7,082 nucleotides of DNA from an uncultured Clostridia bacterium (lineage in GTDB: Bacteria; Bacillota; Clostridia; Oscillospirales; UBA644). A model generated the notes under the pieces. That model was not told the origin of the DNA and searched no databases. It saw only the letters and a program-made list of their open reading frames with translations. Made by a program: the position numbers and the translations under genes. Where the stretch lies: positions 1 to 7,082 of the forward strand of contig CAJGDF010000087.1 in the NCBI GenBank assembly GCA_904502105.1. Reading direction: 5' to 3'. This document shows, in pieces, positions 1 to 5,073 of the stretch (position 1 is its first letter; the number at the start of each line of letters is the position of its first letter).

Positions 1-1423
1 CTTCGCCTGTGATAAGACCGCAGCTGATACCTGCAACGGGACGTTTGATGGGAACACCTGCATCCATAAGAGCGAGTGTAGAACCGCAAACAGAGCCCTG
101 AGAGGTAGAACCGTTAGAAGAAAGAACTTCGGAAACGAGACGGATAGCATACGGGAATTCTTCAACAGAAGGAAGAACGGGTTCGAGAGAACGTTCAGCA
201 AGAGCACCGTGACCGATCTCACGTCTGCCTGCGCTACGAACTGCCTTAGCTTCACCGGTGGAGTAGCCGGGCATGTTGTAGTGATGCATATATCTCTTGG
301 TTGCTTCTTCATCGATAGAGTCGAGAGTCTGGCAATCCTTGAGAGAACCGAGGGTAGCTATTGTGAGAACCTGAGTCTGACCTCTGGAGAAAAGACCGGA
401 ACCGTGAACACGGGGAATAAGGCCTGCTTCAGCATAGAGGGGACGAATCTCTTCGAGACCACGGCCGTCTACACGTTTGTGATCCTCGTAAAGCATTTTA
501 CGAACGATATATTTCTGAGTTTTGTAGATAGCTTCGCCGAGAACAGCTGCGCTGTCGGGGTAGATATCAGCAAAGTGTTCATTGATATCTTTTGTTACTT
601 CGGAAAGACGAGCATCGCGAACGTCTTTGTCATCAGTATCAAGAGCATATTTGATTGCATCGTAAGCGTAAGATTTAACAGCTTCGTAAACCTCTTCGTT
701 GATAGCGAAGCTGGGGTATTCGAATTTGGGTTTACCGATCTCGTCTTTGATTCCCTGAATGAAATCAACGAGTTCTTTGATAACACCGTGAGCGTAAATG
801 ATACCCTTGAGCATAACGTCATCGGGAATTTCATTAGCGCCTGCTTCGATCATAGTGATCTTTTCTTTTGTTGCAGCAATAGTAACTGCCATTTCGGATT
901 TTTCACGCTGAGCAGCGGTGGGGTTGATAACGTATTCGCCGTCAACATAACCGAGAGAAACGCCGCCTATGGGGCCGTTCCAGGGAATATCGGAAATAGA
1001 AATTGCAATGGACGCACCGATCATGCCTGCGATTTCGGGGGAGCAGTCGGGGTCAACAGCAAGAACGAGAATATCGATAACAACGTCGTTTCTCATATCC
1101 TTCGGGAAGAGAGGACGGATAGGACGGTCGATAACTCTGGATGCGAGGATTGCTTTTTCGGAAGGTCTGCCTTCTCTTCTGCCCCAACTGCCGGGGATCT
1201 TGCCTACGCTGTAGAGTTTTTCTTCAAAATCTACTGCAAGGGGGAAAAAGTCGATACCGTCACGGGGTTTTTCGGAAGCGGTCGCTGTAGCGAGGATGGT
1301 GGTATCACCGTATCTAACGATACAGGAACCGTTTGCGAGACCTGCAAACTTACCTGTCTCAACTACGAGAGGACGACCTGCGAGAGTGGTTTCATGCTTT
1401 TTATAATTTGCGTAAATATCCAT
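1..1423 (-). CDS. pnp: Polynucleotide phosphorylase (PNPase), 3' end of gene cut by window edge
   Basis: PNPase is a trimeric cytoplasmic 3'-to-5' exoribonuclease that uses phosphate to release nucleoside diphosphates, and it is central to mRNA turnover. The window holds the first 474 codons of a protein usually near 700 residues. Visible are the first RNase PH-like domain (about 1-215, with GREGRPSEKAIL-type sequence near 81-93 and DRPIRPLF at 99-106), the linking helical domain (about 215-310), and the start of the second, catalytic RNase PH domain with HKRVDGR (315-321), FSRGQTQ (345-351), GRREIGHGALAER (399-411) and the phosphate-binding SSNGSTSQGS stretch (435-444). The catalytic aspartates and the KH and S1 domains lie beyond the left edge. 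The ATG at 1421-1423 matches the family N-terminus. The ribosome binding site is weak (GAGAAAG), with a better AAAGGA on the far side of a palindrome. The loop usually read as FFRR is WGRR here (80-83). It lies downstream of rpsO and is probably co-transcribed with it. Confidence 0.97.
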   Translation of the reverse strand, partial: MDIYANYKKHETTLAGRPLVVETGKFAGLANGSCIVRYGDTTILATATASEKPRDGIDFFPLAVDFEEKLYSVGKIPGSWGRREGRPSEKAILASRVIDRPIRPLFPKDMRNDVVIDILVLAVDPDCSPEIAGMIGASIAISISDIPWNGPIGGVSLGYVDGEYVINPTAAQREKSEMAVTIAATKEKITMIEAGANEIPDDVMLKGIIYAHGVIKELVDFIQGIKDEIGKPKFEYPSFAINEEVYEAVKSYAYDAIKYALDTDDKDVRDARLSEVTKDINEHFADIYPDSAAVLGEAIYKTQKYIVRKMLYEDHKRVDGRGLEEIRPLYAEAGLIPRVHGSGLFSRGQTQVLTIATLGSLKDCQTLDSIDEEATKRYMHHYNMPGYSTGEAKAVRSAGRREIGHGALAERSLEPVLPSVEEFPYAIRLVSEVLSSNGSTSQGSVCGSTLALMDAGVPIKRPVAGISCGLITGE

Positions 1424-1434
1424 GGTCTTTCTCG

Positions 1435-1452
1435 GCGCCGAACGTTCGGCGC
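1435..1452 (-). promoter_or_regulatory. Perfect 18-nt palindrome in the pnp ribosome-binding region
   Basis: The sequence GCGCCGAACGTTCGGCGC equals its own reverse complement. In the pnp mRNA it can form a 7-bp GC-rich hairpin with an ACGU loop. It begins 11 nt upstream of the pnp ATG and separates an AAAGGA Shine-Dalgarno-like stretch (about 1457-1462) from the start codon. It may control ribosome access or bring the distant Shine-Dalgarno closer; it could also be a DNA operator. The palindrome is seen directly; the function is inferred. Confidence 0.6.
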
Positions 1453-1503
1453 ACTTTCCTTTCTTTTTTATAAATTTTAACTTCTGTCTGATCGGCTTAG
1501 CCG

Positions 1504-1576
1504 CCGCGGATTTGAGCAGTTAAGAAAATGTACATATATAAATACGCTTTCTTAACTGCGCAAACTAAATCCGCGG
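1504..1576 (-). promoter_or_regulatory. Long imperfect stem-loop in the rpsO-pnp intergenic RNA
   Basis: Two perfectly complementary blocks form one long stem: 1504-1513 pairs with 1567-1576 (10 bp, CCGCGGATTT) and 1516-1527 pairs with 1548-1559 (12 bp, GCAGTTAAGAAA). They are separated by an asymmetric internal loop of 2 and 7 nt, and the apical loop (1528-1547) is AT-rich. A short CGGC/GCCG hairpin (1493-1503) follows it in the transcript. No U-tract follows, so it is not an intrinsic terminator. In Escherichia coli the pnp leader carries a long stem that RNase III cuts so that PNPase can repress its own synthesis. This element sits in the equivalent place, but a shared mechanism is only inferred. 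Confidence 0.6.
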
Positions 1577-1587
1577 GTTCTGGGTAA

Positions 1588-1631
1588 CTTTATGCCGTGA
1601 TACGACGAATATCGCCGATCACGGCATAAAG
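1588..1631 (-). promoter_or_regulatory. 14-bp perfect stem-loop immediately downstream of rpsO
   Basis: CTTTATGCCGTGAT (1588-1601) is perfectly complementary to 1618-1631, with a 16-nt loop. It begins about 30 nt after the rpsO stop. In the rpsO-to-pnp direction the stem is followed by TTACCCAG, and in the other direction by TCCACGGAG, so neither side has a terminator U-tract. Likely roles are protection of the rpsO mRNA 3' end or an RNase III-type processing site; this is inference. Confidence 0.6.
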
Positions 1632-1660
1632 TCCACGGAGTTAGAAAAGCAAGATTAAAC

Positions 1661-1924
1661 TTACTTTCTGATGCCGAGTTTTTCGATGATCGCGCGGTAT
1701 CTGTTGATGTCCTTCTTGGTGAGGTAGTTCAACAGATTTCTTCTCTGACCGATCATTTTCTGAAGACCTCTTCTGGAGTGGAAGTCCTTCTTGTTGGTCT
1801 TAAGATGTTCGGTAAGATTTTTGATGCGCTCGGTGAGAATAGCGATCTGTACTTCCGGAGAACCGGTGTCATTTTCATGAATACGGTTAGCGGAAATGAT
1901 TTCGTTCTTCTTTTCCTGGATCAT
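1661..1924 (-). CDS. rpsO: 30S ribosomal protein S15
   Basis: S15 is an early-binding protein of the 30S central domain; it binds the 16S rRNA three-way junction and contacts 23S rRNA in bridge B4. The product has 87 residues, against 88-89 usually, and the whole family pattern is present: [10 protein letters not shown] (19-28), HSRRGL (49-54), RRNLLNYL (61-68) and a basic C-terminus ending LGIRK. The ATG at 1922-1924 is chosen because GGAGG (1933-1937) lies 8 nt upstream. A GTG at 1931-1933 would add three residues but is part of the Shine-Dalgarno itself. It is the first gene of a minus-strand unit with pnp, driven by a strong promoter, and its structured leader suggests S15 feedback control as known in other bacteria. 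Confidence 0.98.
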   Translation of the reverse strand: MIQEKKNEIISANRIHENDTGSPEVQIAILTERIKNLTEHLKTNKKDFHSRRGLQKMIGQRRNLLNYLTKKDINRYRAIIEKLGIRK

Positions 1925-2023
1925 GGTTTTCACCTCCGATGTTTGAATATGCCCGTTTCAGGGCCGCCGCCGGTGATGCGGACGACTGAGAAAGGGTAAG
2001 ATTAATGGCCTTGTTGCCATACG
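1925..2023 (-). promoter_or_regulatory. rpsO 5' leader with potential hairpins
   Basis: The leader from the predicted transcription start to rpsO is about 100 nt, long for a simple ribosomal-protein gene. It opens with a perfect hairpin ATGGC/GCCAT (2016-2020 with 2005-2009, 6-nt loop). It then has a GC-rich GGCGGCGGCCC stretch that can pair as GCCC/GGGC (1961-1964 with 1951-1954), ending about 13 nt before the GGAGG. S15 represses its own mRNA through several unrelated leader folds in different bacteria, so a S15-binding leader is plausible here. I cannot match it to a named leader class. Confidence 0.45.
1931..1937 (-). promoter_or_regulatory. rpsO Shine-Dalgarno GGAGGTG
   Basis: A near-consensus GGAGGTG is placed 8 nt (from GGAGG) before the ATG at 1924. 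Its GTG is in frame with rpsO and mimics an earlier start, so this site decides the start call. Confidence 0.85.
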
Positions 2024-2029
2024 TTATAT

Positions 2030-2058
2030 ATTATAACACAAAAAAACTTCTTTGTAAA
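2030..2058 (-). promoter_or_regulatory. Vegetative promoter of rpsO(-pnp)
   Basis: On the minus strand, TTTACA (2053-2058) and a perfect TATAAT (2030-2035) are separated by exactly 17 bp. Transcription should start near 2023. The -35 box overlaps a TGTAAAGCA motif that recurs at the divergent ylxM promoter. Confidence 0.8.
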
Positions 2059-2108
2059 GCATAAATTCAAAAAATCATATTCTTTTCATAAAATTCACAA
2101 ATCCCCTC

Positions 2109-2136
2109 TTGACAATCGGTGATTTTGTGGTATAAT
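2109..2136 (+). promoter_or_regulatory. Vegetative promoter of the ylxM-ffh-rpsP-trmD operon
   Basis: Consensus TTGACA (2109-2114) and TATAAT (2131-2136) are separated by 16 bp, and TGG directly before the -10 gives a perfect extended -10 (TGnTATAAT). The start point should be near 2143. It is divergent from the rpsO promoter, with about 50 bp of AT-rich DNA between the two -35 boxes. Confidence 0.85.
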
Positions 2137-2144
2137 ATCTGTGA

Positions 2145-2166
2145 TGTAAAGCACAACATCTTTACA
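2145..2166 (+). promoter_or_regulatory. TGTAAAG/CTTTACA inverted repeat at the ylxM transcription start
   Basis: TGTAAAG (2145-2151) and CTTTACA (2160-2166) form a perfect 7-bp inverted repeat with an 8-nt spacer, starting at about +3 of the transcript. It could be a 5'-protective mRNA hairpin or a repressor operator. The nine bases TGTAAAGCA also occur at 2053-2061 over the rpsO -35 box. Confidence 0.5.
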
Positions 2167-2213
2167 GTTGAGTTTTTAAGTGTAAAATTATATTCGGAGG
2201 TCTGTCTTTAACA

Positions 2214-2609
2214 ATGTTAAGCATAAATGTTTCGTCTGAAGAAGAAAGAGTAAAAATAGGTCTTCTTCTTGACCTTTACGGTAATATTCTTACCGAAAAA
2301 CAGAAACAGACCATGGATCTTTACTTCCAGCAGGACTACTCCCTGTCCGAAATTTCCGAGCAGCTTTCAATTACCCGTCAAGCGGTAAGAGACAGTCTTT
2401 TACGTGCTGAAACGACCTTGTTCGATACAGACGCACGTCTCGGTCTTCTTGAAAAATTCAACAATATGAGACAGGCACTCGTTGTTTCTTACGAAAACGC
2501 AGCTTATGTCAAAGATTTTGCTCAGCGTAAATATCTTCCGTCGGAAATCATTGACAAGCTCAACGAAATCATGGATTCCGCAAGTGAATCTCTTGGAGAA
2601 GAAAACTAA
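2214..2609 (+). CDS. ylxM: YlxM/p13-family HTH protein, signal recognition particle accessory factor
   Basis: YlxM (UPF0122) is a small helical protein encoded next to ffh in Firmicutes. Where studied, it associates with the SRP RNA and modulates the Ffh/FtsY GTPase cycle. This product has 131 residues. Residues 27-66 resemble sigma-factor region 4: LTEKQKQTMDLYF, then SLSEISEQLSITRQAVRDSL, a clear helix-turn-helix. A charged helical C-terminal half (75-131) ends in an acidic tail. The ATG at 2214 is the only sensible start; its GGAGG (2196-2200) is 13 nt away, longer than ideal. It is the first gene of the operon, and its TAA shares one base with the ffh ATG (TAATG), so the two are probably translationally coupled. 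ftsY, often just upstream in Bacillus, is absent here. Confidence 0.93.
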   Translation: MLSINVSSEEERVKIGLLLDLYGNILTEKQKQTMDLYFQQDYSLSEISEQLSITRQAVRDSLLRAETTLFDTDARLGLLEKFNNMRQALVVSYENAAYVKDFAQRKYLPSEIIDKLNEIMDSASESLGEEN

Positions 2610-3925
2610 TGGCTTTTGAAAGTTTATCCGAGAAACTCGGTTCTATATTTAAAAAACTTAAATCTCACGGTAAACTTACCGAGAGCGACATAAAAGAAGT
2701 GATGCGTGAGATCCGCCTTGCTTTGCTTTCAGCAGACGTTAACTACACTGTTGTAAAAGACTTTGTAGCGTCCGTAAGTGAAAGAGCAACCGGTGCGGAT
2801 GTTCTTGAAAGTCTTACCCCTGCTCAGCAGGTCATTAAGATCGTTAACGAAGAACTTACTGCTTTTATGGGCGGAGAAAACGACAGAATTAAGATCTCTT
2901 CTCATCCGCCAACAATCGTTATGCTCTGCGGTCTTCAGGGTGCAGGTAAAACAACTCACTGCTCCAAGCTTGCTTTGTTCTTTAAGAATATGGGCAAACG
3001 TCCGCTTCTCGTTGCATGCGATATTTACCGTCCTGCTGCTATCCTTCAGTTGCAGACCCTCGGTGAAAAGATCGGTGTTCCCGTTTTCACCATGCCGGAA
3101 GGTACTTCCCCTGTTGAAATCGCAAAACAGGCTATCGCACATGCAAAAGACCACGGCAACGATATGGTATTTCTCGATACCGCCGGCCGTCTTCATATAG
3201 ATGAAGCGCTCATGGAAGAGCTTGTTAAAATCAAAGAAACGGTTTCTCCCCATGAGATCATCCTTACAGTAGATGCTATGACCGGTCAGGACGCTGTAAA
3301 CGTTGCAAAATCATTCAACGACCTTCTTGATATCACAGGTGTACTTCTCACAAAGACAGACGGTGATACACGAGGCGGTGCAGCTCTTTCTGTTAAACAC
3401 ACAACAGGTAAACCGATCAAATTTATCGGTACCGGTGAAAAAATGGGTGACCTTGAACAGTTCCACCCCGAAAGAATGGCATCTCGTATTCTCGGTATGG
3501 GTGATATGCTCACTCTTATCGAAAAAGCTGAACAGACTTTCGATGAAAAGAAAGCTATTGAGCTTGAAAAGAAAATAATGAAGAACCGTTTTGATTTTAA
3601 CGATTTTCTCGATAATATGCGTCAGATCAGAACGATGGGTCCGCTTGAAAATCTCATGAAGATGATTCCCGGTGCAAATAAACTTGCAGAAAAAGATCTT
3701 ACGGTCGACGAACGTCAGCTTGCAAGAACAGAGGCAATCATTCTTTCAATGACAAAGAAAGAACGCGAGCGTCCCGATATCATTACCCCCTCCCGTAAGC
3801 GCAGAATTGCTGCGGGCAGCGGCACAAGAGTTGAAGATGTAAACCGTCTTCTCAAAAGCTTCGAGCAAATGAAAGCTATGATGAAGCAAATGAATTCTCC
3901 GGCATTCCGCCGCAGATTCAAATAA
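2609..3925 (+). CDS. ffh: Signal recognition particle protein Ffh (SRP54 GTPase)
   Basis: Ffh binds the SRP RNA, recognises signal sequences on nascent chains and docks to the receptor FtsY, delivering ribosomes to the Sec translocon. The 438-residue product has the N domain (1-95), the NG GTPase with GLQGAGKTT (108-116), CDIYRPAAILQL (137-148), DTAGR (190-194), TKTDG (248-252) and GTGEKMGDLEQFHPERM (274-290), and the methionine-rich M domain (about 300-438). The M domain includes the SRP-RNA-binding RKRRIAAGSG segment (396-405) and a final MKAMMKQM stretch. It is slightly shorter than the usual 446-453 residues because it stops at FRRRFK, without the Gly-rich tail some homologues have; no motif is missing. 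Its GGAG (2595-2598) lies inside ylxM. Confidence 0.99.
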   Translation: MAFESLSEKLGSIFKKLKSHGKLTESDIKEVMREIRLALLSADVNYTVVKDFVASVSERATGADVLESLTPAQQVIKIVNEELTAFMGGENDRIKISSHPPTIVMLCGLQGAGKTTHCSKLALFFKNMGKRPLLVACDIYRPAAILQLQTLGEKIGVPVFTMPEGTSPVEIAKQAIAHAKDHGNDMVFLDTAGRLHIDEALMEELVKIKETVSPHEIILTVDAMTGQDAVNVAKSFNDLLDITGVLLTKTDGDTRGGAALSVKHTTGKPIKFIGTGEKMGDLEQFHPERMASRILGMGDMLTLIEKAEQTFDEKKAIELEKKIMKNRFDFNDFLDNMRQIRTMGPLENLMKMIPGANKLAEKDLTVDERQLARTEAIILSMTKKERERPDIITPSRKRRIAAGSGTRVEDVNRLLKSFEQMKAMMKQMNSPAFRRRFK

Positions 3926-3960
3926 CTAAGCGTTAGACAATTAACATATATCTAAACACG

Positions 3961-3969
3961 AAAGAGGTG
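3961..3969 (+). promoter_or_regulatory. rpsP Shine-Dalgarno AAAGAGGTG
   Basis: The strong site AAAGAGGTG ends 6 nt before the ATG at 3976. Its terminal GTG is in frame and would add three residues, but it belongs to the ribosome binding site. Confidence 0.85.
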
Positions 3970-3975
3970 AAAATA

Positions 3976-4218
3976 ATGGCTGTTAAAATCAGACTTCGCA
4001 GAATGGGTGCTAAAAAAGCTCCTTTCTATCGTATTGTCGTAGCAGACTCCCGCTTCCCCAGAGATGGTAGATTCATCGAGGAAATCGGTACTTACAACCC
4101 CCTCACCGAACCTTCCGAAGTTAAGATCGATGCGGAAAAAGCTGCTCAGTGGATCAAAAACGGCGCTCAGCCGACCGACACTGTTAAATCTTTGTTCAAA
4201 AAGAACGGCATCATGTAA
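3976..4218 (+). CDS. rpsP: 30S ribosomal protein S16
   Basis: S16 is a primary 16S rRNA-binding protein of the 5' domain of the small subunit and stabilises 30S assembly intermediates. The product has 80 residues, within the normal 80-90 range. The hallmark N-terminus [20 protein letters not shown] (1-20) is followed by [18 protein letters not shown] (21-38), YNPLTEP (40-46) and a C-terminal helix ending FKKNGIM. The start is fixed by this N-terminus and the strong Shine-Dalgarno. It lies 50 nt after ffh with no clear terminator or promoter in the gap. It is part of the conserved rpsP-khpA-rimM-trmD cluster, joining an assembly protein to its maturation factor RimM. Confidence 0.98.
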   Translation: MAVKIRLRRMGAKKAPFYRIVVADSRFPRDGRFIEEIGTYNPLTEPSEVKIDAEKAAQWIKNGAQPTDTVKSLFKKNGIM

Positions 4219-4222
4219 TGAA

Positions 4223-4301
4223 AACGCCGCAATACGCGATGCATAATGCATAAGACCGCTTAACCGCGGGAATGTGCATTGTGCATTGTGATTTCTGCGT
4301 T
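4223..4301 (+). repeat. Palindromic element between rpsP and khpA, transcribed as a long hairpin
   Basis: The 110-nt gap between rpsP and khpA is almost filled by one large fold. AACGC (4223-4227) pairs with GCGTT (4297-4301). ATGCATAATGCATA (4239-4252) pairs continuously with 4273-4286 over 14 bp, two of them G-U. CCGC (4256-4259) pairs with GCGG (4266-4269) around a TTAACC loop. Both wobbles are G-U on the coding strand and would be A-C mismatches on the other, which favours an RNA structure made by this operon. The arms carry tandem TGCATAA/TGCATTG units. It may be a small REP- or MITE-like element or an mRNA processing site; no U-tract follows, so it is not a terminator. Confidence 0.65.
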
Positions 4302-4328
4302 ATACTGAAAGAGGAAACCAATTTTAAT

Positions 4329-4559
4329 ATGGAAGAACTTATTTTATATATAGTAAAAAGACTTGTAAACAATCCCGATGCAGTAAAGGTTGAAAAGGGA
4401 GATATGCGTGAAGACGCTGTTATCTACAATCTTACCGTTGCAGACGATGACAAGGGATTTATTATCGGTAAACAGGGCAGAGTTGCAAAAGCTATCCGTC
4501 AGGTTGTTAAAGCGGCTGCGTCCAAGACCGGTGAAAAGATAAACATAGATATTTTATAA
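4329..4559 (+). CDS. khpA: KH-domain RNA-binding protein KhpA (YlqC family)
   Basis: KhpA is a tiny single KH-domain protein of Gram-positive bacteria. It dimerises, partners with KhpB (EloR/Jag), and in streptococci and clostridia binds RNAs and influences cell division or gene expression. The 76-residue product starts MEELILYIVKRLVNNPDAV, typical of the family, and contains the RNA-binding loop IIGKQGR (45-51, GxxG at 47-50) followed by the helix VAKAIRQVVKAAA. An in-frame ATG at 4272 would add 19 residues but lies inside the palindromic element and has no ribosome binding site, while GAGG (4311-4314) precedes the ATG at 4329. That spacing (14 nt) is long. Cistron order rpsP-khpA-rimM is conserved in Firmicutes. 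The jag/khpB partner is not in the window. Confidence 0.95.
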   Translation: MEELILYIVKRLVNNPDAVKVEKGDMREDAVIYNLTVADDDKGFIIGKQGRVAKAIRQVVKAAASKTGEKINIDIL

Positions 4560-4571
4560 GCGGTAGTAGCA

Positions 4572-5072
4572 ATGGAACTCATAGAGACAGGTAAAATAGT
4601 AGGAACACACGGAATTGCAGGCGATGTAAAGGTTCAGGCTTGGGCAGACAGTCCTGATGTTTTGCTTGATTTTGAATATATTTATATCGACGGACGCCGC
4701 TTTGATATTGAATACGCCAAGATCCACAAAAACAATGTACTGTACAAATTTTACGGTATAGACAATCTCAATAAAGCAGAGCTTCTCAGAAATAAAGTTA
4801 TTTATGTTGAAAGATCATTCTTTGATCTTGAAGACGGTGAATTCTTTATTAAAGATCTCCTTACTCTTTCTGTATTTGATGCCGATACAGGTATTAATTA
4901 CGGAACGATCACAGACGTTCTGAAAACAGGGGCGAACGACGTTTATCAGATAACAGATGAAAACGGAGTTATACGTATGATTCCTGCAATCAAGGATGTT
5001 ATTATTGAGACCGATATTGAAAACAAGATCATGAAAATCCGTCCTTTAAACGGTTTATTTGACGAGAATTAA
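4572..5072 (+). CDS. rimM: Ribosome maturation factor RimM
   Basis: RimM is a 30S assembly factor that binds S19 and helps mature the 3' domain (head) of 16S rRNA. The product has 166 residues, normal for the family. The N-terminal beta-barrel domain starts with GKIVGTHGIAGDVKV (7-21), and the C-terminal PRC barrel (about 91-166) has FFIKDLLTLSVFD, GTITDVLKTGANDVYQI and the final MIPAIKDVI...IRPLNGL. The start is 12 nt after the khpA stop. It has only a poor Shine-Dalgarno (GGTAG), so it probably relies on translational coupling to khpA. It is followed by trmD after a single base, as expected for this conserved pair. Confidence 0.97.
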   Translation: MELIETGKIVGTHGIAGDVKVQAWADSPDVLLDFEYIYIDGRRFDIEYAKIHKNNVLYKFYGIDNLNKAELLRNKVIYVERSFFDLEDGEFFIKDLLTLSVFDADTGINYGTITDVLKTGANDVYQITDENGVIRMIPAIKDVIIETDIENKIMKIRPLNGLFDEN

Positions 5073-5073
5073 C

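Noticed and set aside
209..1480. 423-codon open frame on the plus strand opposite pnp
   Set aside because: The opposite strand encodes unmistakable PNPase; the plus-strand product is Phe/Asn/Cys-rich with no family resemblance, and its openness follows from pnp codon bias.
1536..1565. Possible pnp promoter on the minus strand (TTGCGC, 17 bp, TATATA)
   Set aside because: The boxes are weak and both fall in the stem-loop; read-through from the rpsO promoter explains pnp expression.
1588..1631. rpsO intrinsic terminator
   Set aside because: The stem is strong, but no run of T follows it on either strand.
2729..3253. 174-codon frame on the minus strand inside ffh
   Set aside because: It mirrors the conserved Ffh GTPase domain and has no ribosome binding site or recognisable protein pattern.
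3926..3975. Regulatory element in the ffh-rpsP gap (TTAGA/TCTAA repeat)
   Set aside because: Only five base pairs with a long loop; no better than chance, and no promoter boxes or terminator are seen.
4279..4306. Possible internal promoter TTGTGC, 16 bp, TATACT before khpA
   Set aside because: The -35 is poor and the predicted start near 4313 would cut off the khpA Shine-Dalgarno; the hexamers overlap the palindromic arm.
4272..4328. Upstream ATG giving khpA 19 extra residues
   Set aside because: It lies in the palindromic element, lacks a Shine-Dalgarno, and the extension (MCIVHCDF...) is not family-like; ATG 4329 matches the KhpA N-terminus.
5059..5073. TTG start extending trmD by five residues into rimM
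   Set aside because: TrmD proteins begin at the MRFDI-type sequence, encoded from ATG 5074.
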